Positions 1 to 6,928 of a stretch of 64,000 nucleotides of DNA are shown one piece after another (position 1 is the stretch's first letter; every line of letters begins with the position of its first letter). The DNA lies in NCBI GenBank assembly GCA_046328475.1, contig JAXLWN010000019.1, positions 36,165 to 100,164 of the forward strand, written 5' to 3'. Both the position numbers and the translations under genes were made by a program. The notes beneath the pieces were generated by a model that worked only from the letters and a program-made list of their open reading frames with translations, did not search any database and had not been told where the DNA came from. This DNA comes from CADCWN01 sp046328475 (GTDB taxonomy: Bacteria; Chloroflexota; Chloroflexia; Thermomicrobiales; CADCWN01).

Positions 1-605
1 ACTTCGTCGTAGCCCTCGGGCGGGAAGAGGAGGGGGAGCGCGCCGTCGGCAATCTCGCCGGTGAGGCGCAACATGCGCGGACTCATCGCGCCGAGGTAGA
101 TCGGGATGCGGCGGCCGGTGGGCGGGGTGAAGCGAAGGTAGGCGTCGTCGGTCCAGGCGGGATCGCCGCCGCGCTCGCCCGCGAGGATGGCGCGAATGGC
201 GGTGACGGCGCGACGGGTGGTGTCGAGCGGGGCGGTCTGGGGCAGGCCGACCCACTTGAGGAATTCGCCCGCGCCCGCGCCGAGGCCGAGCAATGCGCGA
301 CCGCCGCTCCACTCGTCGAGCGTGGCGGCGAACATGGCGATTTCGGCGGGGTGGAGGGTGTAGGGGTTGAGGATGCAGGTGCCGACGCCGATCCGCTCGG
401 TCGCGCCCGCGACGGCGGTGAGGATGACGGCGGAACTGCGCAGGAAGAGGTCGTGGCTGATCCAGAACTGGTCGAATCCGGCCGCCTCGGCGGCGCGGGC
501 GAGGGTGAGGTAGTCGCGAACGGGGAGGTCGTTGTTGAGGCGCAAACTGAAACGGAGTGCGGAGTGCGGAGTGCGGAGTGCGGAATCGATTTGGGAGGCA
601 GGCAC
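1..605 (-). CDS. LLM-class flavin-dependent oxidoreductase, 3'-truncated by window edge
   Basis: Luciferase-like (beta/alpha)8 oxidoreductase, probably using F420 or FMN; substrate unknown. The minus-strand translation reads RLNNDLPVRDYLTLARAAE, then GFDQFWISHDLFLRS, GVGTCILNPYTLHPAEIAM and GGRALLGLGAGAGEFLKWVG, all typical of the family. The frame is open to the window edge. No ATG is available: the likely start is GTG at 603-605, 13 bases after AAGGAGG (619-625), in which case the first residues are encoded by a heptamer array (553-583). A TTG at 543-545 is the alternative. It lies 22 bases downstream of the RidA gene and is probably cotranscribed with it. Confidence 0.85.
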   Translation of the reverse strand, partial: MPASQIDSALRTPHSALRFSLRLNNDLPVRDYLTLARAAEAAGFDQFWISHDLFLRSSAVILTAVAGATERIGVGTCILNPYTLHPAEIAMFAATLDEWSGGRALLGLGAGAGEFLKWVGLPQTAPLDTTRRAVTAIRAILAGERGGDPAWTDDAYLRFTPPTGRRIPIYLGAMSPRMLRLTGEIADGALPLLFPPEGYDE

Positions 606-665
606 AGGCAGCGCCGGGCCTCCTTCGTCATTCCGCATTCCGCACTCCCAATTCCGCATTCGCAA
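553..665. repeat. Inverted heptamer-array locus A
   Basis: Four copies of CGGAGTG (553-580) face a degenerate inverted arm (632-665, TTCCGCATTCCGCACTCC type) across a centre of about 45 bases. The left arm is translated as the N-terminus of the LLM gene and the right arm encodes the last ten or so residues of RidA. The centre carries the Shine-Dalgarno sequence of the LLM gene. Confidence 0.85.
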
Positions 666-1047
666 TCACGGCATCGGCGTCGATTTCGACGAGGTAGCCG
701 TCGCCGACGAGGGCGCTGACTTCGACGAGGGTGTTGGCGGGGCGGGTTTCGGCGAAGTAGTGGCCGTGGGCGCGGCCAACCGCGACCCAGTCGTCGGCGC
801 GGGTGACGTAGACGCGGGTGCGGACGACGTCGGCGAGGGAGGCCCCGGCGGCGGCGAGGGCGCGGCCAATTTTCTCGATGATGTAGCGCGTTTGGGCTTC
901 GGGGTCGCCGCCACCGACGAGGTTGCCATCGTCGTCGGTGGCGGTGGTGCCGGAGACGAAGACGAGGTTGCCGACGCGGACGGCGCGAGAGTAGCCGACC
1001 TGGGTTTCCCAGATGGTGCCGGAGGAGATGCGTTGGCGGTCGATCAT
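628..1047 (-). CDS. RidA family (YjgF/YER057c/UK114) protein
   Basis: RidA-type reactive enamine/imine deaminase or a related endoribonuclease-fold protein, 139 residues, normally a cytosolic trimer. The motifs LVFVSGTTA, EKIGRALAAAGASLADVVR and RVYVTRADDW, including the conserved Arg region, are present. The start ATG at 1045-1047 follows GGAGG (1051-1055). The C-terminus is odd: after the usual VEIDADAVIA the last residues (NAELGVRNAE) are encoded by an inverted heptamer array, so the tail is probably a repeat-derived extension. The substrate is not predictable; pairing with an oxidoreductase is common for this family. Confidence 0.92.
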   Translation of the reverse strand: MIDRQRISSGTIWETQVGYSRAVRVGNLVFVSGTTATDDDGNLVGGGDPEAQTRYIIEKIGRALAAAGASLADVVRTRVYVTRADDWVAVGRAHGHYFAETRPANTLVEVSALVGDGYLVEIDADAVIANAELGVRNAE

Positions 1048-1388
1048 GGGCCTCCGTGTGGGCGAGAGGACGTGGTTCGTGACGGGTATTGTACAGGTAA
1101 CGAGTAACGAGGGGACCAAAGACGAAGACCGCAGAGGCGCAGAGACGCAGAGAACGACGCAGAGAACGAGAAAAGACGGATTGAACCACAGAGGACACAG
1201 AGGAGAGAAGAGAGTGGAGAGAGGAGGGAGGAGCAGATTCTTCGCTGCGCTCAGCATGACAGGGGGAGGGATGGAGCTGCTGGATAAGGGGATGAGCGAG
1301 GAAGGTGGGGTGCAGTGCTTTTGGGGCGGGGTTCGGCTACCATAGGGGGAATTGTGAAGGGTGTTTGGGGCGGGTTGTGGGGTGATGG
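1048..1388. repeat. 340-base spacer made of several short repeats
   Basis: Contains GTAACGAGTAACGAG (about 1096-1111), a tract of CGCAGAGA-type and CACAGAGGA-type units (1129-1205), and TTCTTCGCTGCGCTCAGCATGA (about 1238-1259), a module that recurs at about 15178-15204 and 25260-25281. No gene, promoter or terminator is convincing here. Confidence 0.6.
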
Positions 1389-2462
1389 ATGGCGATGGGG
1401 GAGACGGGATATGTGAGGATGGTGCGCCGGGGTGGGATGCTCGGGCGATTGCTGCGGGCGCTCGGCGCGGTTTCGCTCTTCTGGAAGGTGCTGCTCGCCA
1501 ATGCGGTGCTGGTGCTCGGCTCGGTGCTGGCGGGGATGTTGCTGGCGGCGCACGCGGCGACGAGCACGCGCGAGGAAGAATCCTGGGCGCTGCTGGGCTA
1601 TGCGGCGGGGGTGACGGGGCTGACGCTGCTGGTCAATGCGCTGGTGCTGCGCGCGGCATTTTTGCCATTGCAGCGATTGGAGCGAACGGCTGACGCGGTG
1701 CGGCGGGGGGATTATCGCCGCCGCGCGCCGCATTCGCTCTTGAACGATCCGATGATCCAGCGGCTCACCGATGCGTTCAACGCGATGCTGGCGGTGCAGG
1801 AGGAGGGGCGCGCGGAGTTGGCGGCGTTGTCATCGCGGGCGCTGGCGGCGCAGGAGGAGGAGCGGCGGCGGATCGCGCGCGAGTTGCACGATGAGACGGC
1901 GCAGGAATTGACGGCGCTGCTGGTGCGGATCCGGCTGGCGGCGGATGGGAGTCGCGAGCCGGCGACGCGCGAGCGGTTGGCCGAACTGCGCGCGGCGGCG
2001 GCGAACGCGCTCGACGGGGTGCGTCGGCTGGCGCGCGAGTTGCGGCCGACGATTCTGGACGACCTGGGACTGGTGGAGGCGGTGCGGGCGCACGCGCAGG
2101 ATCTCTCGGCGCGGGGTCTGGTGAAGATCGCGGTGGAGGTGACGGGCTGCGAGGATCGGCTCGACCCGGACCGCGAGTTGGTGCTCTACCGCGTGATTCA
2201 GGAGGCGTTGAGCAACGCGGTGAAGCACGCCGAGGCGCGATCGATCGAGGTGACGCTGGCGCGCTCCGACGGCGCGATCACGGCGATGGTCTCGGATAAT
2301 GGCCGGGGCTTCGATCCGGCGAAGGTGGTCGTGCCCTCGCCGACGGGGCAGGGGCTCGGTCTGCTGGGGATGCGCGAGCGGCTGACGCTGGTCGGCGGTA
2401 AGCTGGAACTCGATGCGCTGCCGGGGGGCGGGACGACGGTGCGGGCGACGGTGCCGGTGTGA
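1389..2462 (+). CDS. NarL-type sensor histidine kinase
   Basis: Membrane sensor kinase of the HisKA_3 family, 357 residues. Two hydrophobic segments (about 31-55 and 66-92) enclose almost no sensory loop. A HAMP-like segment follows (about 92-145), then the phosphoacceptor box EEERRRIARELHDE with His167, and an HATPase domain with the N box EALSNAVKHA and G box DNGRGFD. It partners the response regulator that starts 129 bases downstream. The short loop suggests sensing within the membrane or of envelope state. The start is uncertain: in-frame ATGs at 1419 and 1437 are possible. A role in controlling the adjacent lasso cluster is only inferred from position. Confidence 0.93.
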   Translation: MAMGETGYVRMVRRGGMLGRLLRALGAVSLFWKVLLANAVLVLGSVLAGMLLAAHAATSTREEESWALLGYAAGVTGLTLLVNALVLRAAFLPLQRLERTADAVRRGDYRRRAPHSLLNDPMIQRLTDAFNAMLAVQEEGRAELAALSSRALAAQEEERRRIARELHDETAQELTALLVRIRLAADGSREPATRERLAELRAAAANALDGVRRLARELRPTILDDLGLVEAVRAHAQDLSARGLVKIAVEVTGCEDRLDPDRELVLYRVIQEALSNAVKHAEARSIEVTLARSDGAITAMVSDNGRGFDPAKVVVPSPTGQGLGLLGMRERLTLVGGKLELDALPGGGTTVRATVPV

Positions 2463-2463
2463 T

Positions 2464-2577
2464 GAGTCGTGAGTCGTGAGTCGTGAGTCGTGAGAGGGCT
2501 ACGCCAAGCTTGTGCTCTCACTGGCAGCATCGTCGGCCATGGAGATTCTCACGACTCACGACTCACGACTCACGACT
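2464..2577. repeat. Inverted heptamer-array locus B
   Basis: Left arm of four GTCGTGA units (2464-2494) starts directly at the kinase stop codon; the perfect inverted arm (2548-2577) ends just before the Shine-Dalgarno of the response regulator. The arms could form a stem of roughly 30 bp around a 53-base centre that contains GCTTGTGCTCTCACTGGC. Confidence 0.9.
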
Positions 2578-2591
2578 AACCAAGGATTGCG

Positions 2592-3263
2592 ATGAGCGAA
2601 ACGATGGTCCGGCCGATTCGGGTGCTGCTGGCGGATGACCACGGGATTTTGCGCGCGGGGTTGCGGGCGCTGCTGGGGAATGAGCCGGATATCGAGGTGG
2701 TCGGCGAGGCGGCGGATGGCGAGGAGGCGGTCGCGCAGACAGCGGCGCTCGATCCGGATGTGGTGGTGCTCGATATTGCGATGCCGCACCTGGACGGGTT
2801 GGAGGCGACGCGGCGGATTCGCGACCGGGGCTTGCGCGCGAAGATCCTGATCCTGACGGTGCACGCGGAGGAGCGGTATCTGCTGCCGGTGCTGCGCGCG
2901 GGCGGCGCGGGCTATGTGCTGAAGAGCGGCGCGGATACCGATCTGCTCGACGCGATCCGGACGGTGGCGCGCGGCGATGCGTTCCTCTACCCAGGCGCGA
3001 CGCGGCTGCTGCTCTCCGAGTATCTGGGCAAGGAGGGGGAGCCGCGCGACCGGAGCAAGGCGCTGTCGGAGCGGGAGCGGCAGGTGCTGGCGCTGACGGC
3101 GGAGGGCTATAGTGCCCAGGAGATCGGCGAGCGGCTGATCCTGAGCCCGAAGACGGTGGAGACTTATCGCGAGCGGGCGATGCAGAAATTGGGGCTGCGG
3201 CGACGGGCGGATATTGTGCATTACGCGCTGAGGAGCGGGTTGTTGCAGTCGCCGGAAGGGTAG
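2592..3263 (+). CDS. NarL/FixJ-family response regulator
   Basis: DNA-binding response regulator, 223 residues. The receiver domain (about 8-125) has the acidic pair DD at 15-16, phosphoacceptor Asp61 in VVVLDIAMP and the conserved Lys in YVLKSGAD. The C-terminal LuxR-type helix-turn-helix (about 158-215) begins LSERERQVLALTAEGYSAQE and includes LSPKTVETYRERAMQKL. The start ATG follows AAGGA. It forms a two-gene unit with the upstream kinase and lies 64 bases before the first lasso-biosynthesis gene; the target promoters are unknown. Confidence 0.95.
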   Translation: MSETMVRPIRVLLADDHGILRAGLRALLGNEPDIEVVGEAADGEEAVAQTAALDPDVVVLDIAMPHLDGLEATRRIRDRGLRAKILILTVHAEERYLLPVLRAGGAGYVLKSGADTDLLDAIRTVARGDAFLYPGATRLLLSEYLGKEGEPRDRSKALSERERQVLALTAEGYSAQEIGERLILSPKTVETYRERAMQKLGLRRRADIVHYALRSGLLQSPEG

Positions 3264-3265
3264 GG

Positions 3266-3293
3266 CGAATGACGAATGACGATTGACGAATGA
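3266..3293. repeat. Single-arm heptamer/octamer array
   Basis: GAATGAC-type units (four, imperfect) directly after the response-regulator stop and before the lasso B1 gene. No inverted partner was seen. Confidence 0.75.
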
Positions 3294-3327
3294 GGCGGGG
3301 CCTGAGTTGGGCGGGGGAGGAGGGGGA

Positions 3328-3618
3328 ATGGTTTCGTTGCAGTCCACGGTGGTGGCGGCGACCGAGCAGGTTTCGGCCGATCTGGATGGGGAGATGGCGA
3401 TCCTCAATTTGAGCAACGGGGTCTATTACGGGCTCAATCCGGTCGGGGCACGGGTTTGGGAGCTGGTGCAGGCACCGGGGACGGTCGCCGCGCTCTGCGA
3501 GCAATTGCTGGCGGAGTTCGACGTGGAGCGGGGGCGCTGCGAGCAGGAAGTGCTGGCGCTGCTGGCCGATCTGGAGGGCGCGGGGTTGGTCGAGGTGCGC
3601 GATGGGCAGGCTGCGTAA
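3328..3618 (+). CDS. Lasso peptide B1 protein (PqqD-like leader-binding domain)
   Basis: PqqD-fold RiPP recognition element, 96 residues, which should bind the precursor leaders and deliver them to the B2 protease and the cyclase. The sequence shows the family signature LDGEMAILNLSNGVYYGLN followed by ARVWELVQAPGTVAAL and a C-terminal helical part. ATG at 3328 is chosen because GGAGG lies just upstream; an in-frame ATG at 3283 would add a Gly-rich tail unlike the family. It overlaps the B2 start by 17 bases, so translation is probably coupled. Confidence 0.92.
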   Translation: MVSLQSTVVAATEQVSADLDGEMAILNLSNGVYYGLNPVGARVWELVQAPGTVAALCEQLLAEFDVERGRCEQEVLALLADLEGAGLVEVRDGQAA

Positions 3619-4039
3619 GCTGCTCGCGTTGTCGGGTGCCGAGCGACGGCTGCTGATCCGGGCGCTGCCGCTGGTGGTGCTGGTGCGGGTGGCGCTGTGG
3701 GTGCTGCCGTTTCGCAGGCTGCGGCGCTGGCAGGGGCGCTGGGCAACCCCGGCGGCGAGCGTGCGGGGCGACGAGGCGATGATCCCGCCGGTGGTGCGCG
3801 CGGTGACGCTCGCCAGCCGGGCGGTGCCGGGGGCGTCCTGTTTGACGCAGGCGCTGGCGGCGCAGGTGCTGCTGGCGCGACGCGGTTGCCCGAGCGAGCT
3901 GCGGCTGGGCGTCGGGCGCGGGGCGGATCGCCGCTTCGCGGCCCATGCGTGGCTCGAATATGAGGGGCGGCCGATCATCGGGGAGTTCGAGGCCGGGCGC
4001 TTCACCCCGCTGCCGACATTGGCCGGGGAGCGGCGGTGA
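3602..4039 (+). CDS. Lasso peptide B2 protein (transglutaminase-like leader peptidase)
   Basis: Cysteine protease of the lasso B2 family, 145 residues, which removes the precursor leader after the conserved Thr-x site. The catalytic Cys80 lies in GASCLTQALAAQVLL and His115 in FAAHAWLEYEGRPIIGE; the order and spacing match B2 proteins. An N-terminal hydrophobic stretch (about 20-38) may touch the membrane. The stop overlaps the cyclase start (GTGA, 4036-4039). With B1 it makes the split B protein typical of Gram-positive and Chloroflexi lasso clusters. Confidence 0.93.
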   Translation: MGRLRKLLALSGAERRLLIRALPLVVLVRVALWVLPFRRLRRWQGRWATPAASVRGDEAMIPPVVRAVTLASRAVPGASCLTQALAAQVLLARRGCPSELRLGVGRGADRRFAAHAWLEYEGRPIIGEFEAGRFTPLPTLAGERR

Positions 4040-5907
4040 GTCGCCTCGCCGCGCTGTTCCGCCGCGACGGACGATCGGTCGATCCCGATGAGCTGGCCCG
4101 GATGCTCGCCGCGCAGGAGCATCCGGGCCAGGTTGGCGTGGCGACGTGGGTCTCCGGGGCGGTCGGGCTCGGCGAGCGGCTGCGGCCGACCACGGGGCCG
4201 GGGCAGGGCACCATCGCCGGGCTGCCGGGTGGCGATGCGCTGGCAATCGCGGCGGAGGTGCGGCTCGACAATCGCGACGAACTGATCGCGGGGCTGGGGC
4301 TGCGCGGGCGCGAGAGCGAGATCGCCGATGCCGAGATTATCCTGCACGCCTATCGCGCGTGGGGCGAGGGGTGCTCGGCGCGGTTGATCGGCGATTTCGC
4401 GTTTGCGCTGTGGGACGGCGGGCGGCAGACGCTCTTTTGCGCCAGGGATCCGCTGGGGGTGCGGCAACTCCACTACGCCGCGAATGACCATTTCTGCGCG
4501 GTGGCAACGTCGCTGCCGGGGGTGCTGGCCCTGTCGGCGGTTTCGCGGCGGCTGGATGAGGGAAAGGTTGCGGAGTTCCTGACGCCCGGTCCGGAGGATC
4601 TGGCGCGCACGTTTTTTCGCGACATCGCGCGCCTGCCAGCGGGACACGCGCTGGTTGTGACCGCCGAGCGGGTACGCGTCGCGCCCTACTGGTCGTTCGC
4701 GGGCCAGCGCGAGGTGCGTTACCGGCGCGACGAGGAGTATGGCGAGGCGTTCCGCGCGCTCTTCGGCGAGGCGGTGCGCTGCCGGTTGCGGAGCGTCGCA
4801 CCGGTGGGGGCGATGCTGAGCGGCGGGCTCGATTCTTCGTCGGTCGTCTGCGTGGCGCGGCAGGAGCGCGCGGCGGACGCGAACGAGCTCTTGCCGACGT
4901 TCAGCCTGATTTTCCCGCAGACGCCAGCCGCCGATGAGCGTGAGTATGCGCAGGCGGTGATCGATGGCGGGGGGCTGGAGCCGCATTTCGTCGATGGTGA
5001 CGCGGTCAGTCCGCTGGTCGGGATCGACCGCCTGCTGGCGCTGGCGGGGCAGCCCTACTGGGGGCCGTCGCTCTGCCTCCAATGGGAGACCTACGCGGCG
5101 GCGCGGCGGCGCGGCCTGGGGGTGCTGCTCGATGGCACCGGGGGCGACCAGGTGGTCTCGTTCGGGCTGGAGTTGCTGACGGAACTGGCGATGCGCGGTC
5201 GCTGGGTGGCGCTCGGGCGGGAGATCGCGGGATTGCGGCGCAATTTCGGCTTCGGGGCGGGCTATCTCCTGCGGGGCTACGCGATCAGCCCCCTGATCCC
5301 GGAGCCGCTGCGCCGGGTGCGGCGGCGCTGGCAGCGCGGCGCGATGCAGCAGCAGGCGACGGGGTTCATCGCCGCGCCGTTCGCCGCGCGGCTCGGCGAG
5401 CGTCGGCAGCCCGCGCCGGGGAGGCGCGCGGCGCGGGACCGGCACGCGGCGACCTTGCCGCAGCAGCTCCTGCGCGACGTTTTCGACCAGGCGGCGGCGA
5501 CGTTCGGGATCGAGCCGCGCTATCCGTTCCTCGACCGGCGGGTGGTGGAGTTCTGCCTGGGGCTGCCGGCCGAGCAGAAGCTGGCGCGGGGGATGACGCG
5601 CGCGATCGTCCGCCGCGCCCTCGGCGACCTGCTGCCACCGGCGGTGCGCGACCGGACGAGCAAGGCGACGCCCGCGCGGAGCCTGATGCGCAACCTGCTC
5701 GCCCACGAGCGCGAACGCCTCGACGCGGCGATCCTCGGGGAGCCGCCGCCGGTGGTGCGGGAATATATCGACGTGGACGCGCTCCGCGCGGCGTACCTGG
5801 CCTATCGCGAGCGCGGGGCGGGGGAAGCGACGTGGCTCGAGGTCGCGCGAATCTGGAAGACGGCGGTGCTGGCGATCTGGTTGCGGGGAGACACATTCGC
5901 GTGGTGA
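4036..5907 (+). CDS. Lasso cyclase (asparagine synthase-like C protein)
   Basis: ATP-dependent isopeptide synthetase, 623 residues, that should adenylate the Asp8 side chain of the core and close the ring with the amino group of Gly1. An N-terminal class II glutaminase-like domain (about 20-215) lacks the catalytic Cys2, as usual for lasso cyclases. The synthetase domain has the PP-loop SGGLDSS (262-268) and the downstream DGTGGDQ motif. It starts with GTG overlapping B2. It is followed by the precursor promoter, so the enzyme genes and precursors can be transcribed at different levels. Confidence 0.94.
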   Translation: MSRLAALFRRDGRSVDPDELARMLAAQEHPGQVGVATWVSGAVGLGERLRPTTGPGQGTIAGLPGGDALAIAAEVRLDNRDELIAGLGLRGRESEIADAEIILHAYRAWGEGCSARLIGDFAFALWDGGRQTLFCARDPLGVRQLHYAANDHFCAVATSLPGVLALSAVSRRLDEGKVAEFLTPGPEDLARTFFRDIARLPAGHALVVTAERVRVAPYWSFAGQREVRYRRDEEYGEAFRALFGEAVRCRLRSVAPVGAMLSGGLDSSSVVCVARQERAADANELLPTFSLIFPQTPAADEREYAQAVIDGGGLEPHFVDGDAVSPLVGIDRLLALAGQPYWGPSLCLQWETYAAARRRGLGVLLDGTGGDQVVSFGLELLTELAMRGRWVALGREIAGLRRNFGFGAGYLLRGYAISPLIPEPLRRVRRRWQRGAMQQQATGFIAAPFAARLGERRQPAPGRRAARDRHAATLPQQLLRDVFDQAAATFGIEPRYPFLDRRVVEFCLGLPAEQKLARGMTRAIVRRALGDLLPPAVRDRTSKATPARSLMRNLLAHERERLDAAILGEPPPVVREYIDVDALRAAYLAYRERGAGEATWLEVARIWKTAVLAIWLRGDTFAW

Positions 5908-5929
5908 TGCGGCATAGAAGTCCAGCTAC

Positions 5930-5958
5930 TTGACACACCATGGGCGCATCCTGATAAT
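5930..5958 (+). promoter_or_regulatory. Sigma-70 promoter for lasso precursors
   Basis: TTGACA (5930-5935), a 17-base spacer, then GATAAT (5953-5958), 74 bases before the first precursor start. This near-consensus promoter sits in a 125-base gap between cyclase and precursors and would allow strong separate expression of the precursor genes. Confidence 0.75.
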
Positions 5959-6032
5959 ACGTACATTGTCCATTGCCTCCATTTCAGCCCGCGACCTGCC
6001 CCTTGTGTGTACTCAAGAAGGAGCAGCGAAAC

Positions 6033-6206
6033 GTGAAGACGCCGCGCCAGGGGTCGGTGACGTTGGTGCCGGGCGAGGGTGCCCGGGCGAAGCAGATCTG
6101 GGAAACGCCGCAACTGACGACGCACGGCACGGTGGGGAAGATCACCGCCGGGGGTGGGGGCCAGGATCCTGACACCGGCGGCGGCAACAGCGCACTCACC
6201 AATTGA
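6033..6206 (+). CDS. Lasso peptide precursor A1
   Basis: Ribosomal precursor of 57 residues starting with GTG, 10 bases after AAGGAG. The leader has the W-x-x-P-x-L-x-x-x-G motif (WETPQLTTHG) recognised by B1 and ends in ITA, with Thr at the penultimate position. The predicted core is GGGGQDPDTGGGNSALTN (residues 40-57): Gly1 and Asp8 would form an eight-residue ring. The core is unusually glycine-rich and has no bulky residue in the tail to lock a threaded lasso. Its leader is about 17 residues longer at the N-terminus than those of A2 and A3. Confidence 0.9.
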   Translation: MKTPRQGSVTLVPGEGARAKQIWETPQLTTHGTVGKITAGGGGQDPDTGGGNSALTN

Positions 6207-6246
6207 TCGACGACTGGTGCTGACACCGAGACAAGGAGAGGAACCG

Positions 6247-6369
6247 ATGGCAAAGCGCACCTGGACAACCCCGAAGCTACAGGTCCACGGCACGGTGGCG
6301 GAGATTACGGCTGGGGGTGGTGGCCAGACTCCAGACACCGGCGGTGGGAACAGCGGGCTCCTCCAGTAA
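6247..6369 (+). CDS. Lasso peptide precursor A2
   Basis: A 40-residue precursor with ATG at 6247 after AAGGAGAGG. The leader (1-22) is MAKRTWTTPKLQVHGTVAEI followed by TA. The predicted core is GGGGQTPDTGGGNSGLLQ, again 18 residues with Asp at position 8. Compared with A1 it differs in the core at position 6 (T for D) and in the tail after Ser14, so it looks like a recent duplicate. No plug residues are obvious. Confidence 0.9.
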   Translation: MAKRTWTTPKLQVHGTVAEITAGGGGQTPDTGGGNSGLLQ

Positions 6370-6442
6370 TCGGCGGGCGGCTGTGTCATGCAGTTGGCCG
6401 CATCCTGGGGCTCCTGCTAACGCGTGGGCGACGAGAGAGGCG

Positions 6443-6904
6443 ATGGCGATGCGCACCTGGGATACCCCGCAGTTGCATGTTCACGGTACCGTGGGACAGA
6501 TCACCGCCGGGGGCGGCGGGAACTCGCCCGATACGGGGGGCGGGAACAGCGCGCTGGTGGCTGTGCCATCGGACCGGGCGCTGAAGGAGCGCGTGGTTCC
6601 GGTGGACCAGCGGGCGATCTTGCAGCGTGTGGCCGAATTGCCGATCGCGAGCTGGAACTACACGGCGCAGCCGCCGTCGATCCGGCACATCGGGCCGATG
6701 GCGCAGGATTTCGCGGCGGCGTTCGGGGTCGGCGAGAGCGATAAGCAGATCAACCTGATCGATGCCAACGGGGTGGCGCTGGCGGCGATCCAGGCGCTGG
6801 CCGCGCAGGTGCAGGCGCAGCAGGTTGAACTCGAACAATTGCGCGCCGAACTGGCGGCGGTGCGCCGCAGGACCGCCACCGGGCCGGATGACGTCGTCGC
6901 CTGA
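6443..6904 (+). CDS. Lasso precursor A3 fused to a Peptidase_S74 self-cleaving domain
   Basis: 153 residues in one frame. Residues 1-22 are a lasso leader (RTWDTPQLHVHGTVGQI, then TA). Residues 23-42 resemble the A1/A2 core (GGGGNSPDTGGGNSALVAVP, Asp at core position 8). From Ser43 the sequence is an intramolecular chaperone/auto-processing (S74) domain: SDRALKERV, then PIASWNYTA, RHIGPMAQDF, INLIDANGVALAAIQALAAQ and a coiled-coil end to residue 153. Ser43 and Lys48 have the Ser-Lys spacing expected of the S74 dyad. The S74 domain would cut just before Ser43, freeing a core of about 20 residues. The second in-frame ATG (6449) has better Shine-Dalgarno spacing. An active S74 domain is inferred, not shown. 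Confidence 0.88.
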   Translation: MAMRTWDTPQLHVHGTVGQITAGGGGNSPDTGGGNSALVAVPSDRALKERVVPVDQRAILQRVAELPIASWNYTAQPPSIRHIGPMAQDFAAAFGVGESDKQINLIDANGVALAAIQALAAQVQAQQVELEQLRAELAAVRRRTATGPDDVVA

Positions 6905-6928
6905 GCGGCGCGCGACGCAGGCTCTGCG

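Noticed and set aside
83..1198. A long minus-strand reading frame covering the first kilobase
   Set aside because: It is Arg/Pro/Ser-rich high-GC shadow sequence; the LLM and RidA genes occupy other frames with clear family motifs.
2563..5706. A 1047-codon antisense frame opposite the lasso genes
   Set aside because: Low-complexity composition typical of a frame opposite high-GC genes; the plus strand encodes well-defined B1, B2 and cyclase proteins.
6443..6904. A3 read as an isolated phage tail-fibre fragment
   Set aside because: The first 42 residues are nearly the same as A2 leader and core, and no other phage gene is present, so the S74 part is best seen as a fusion to a lasso precursor.
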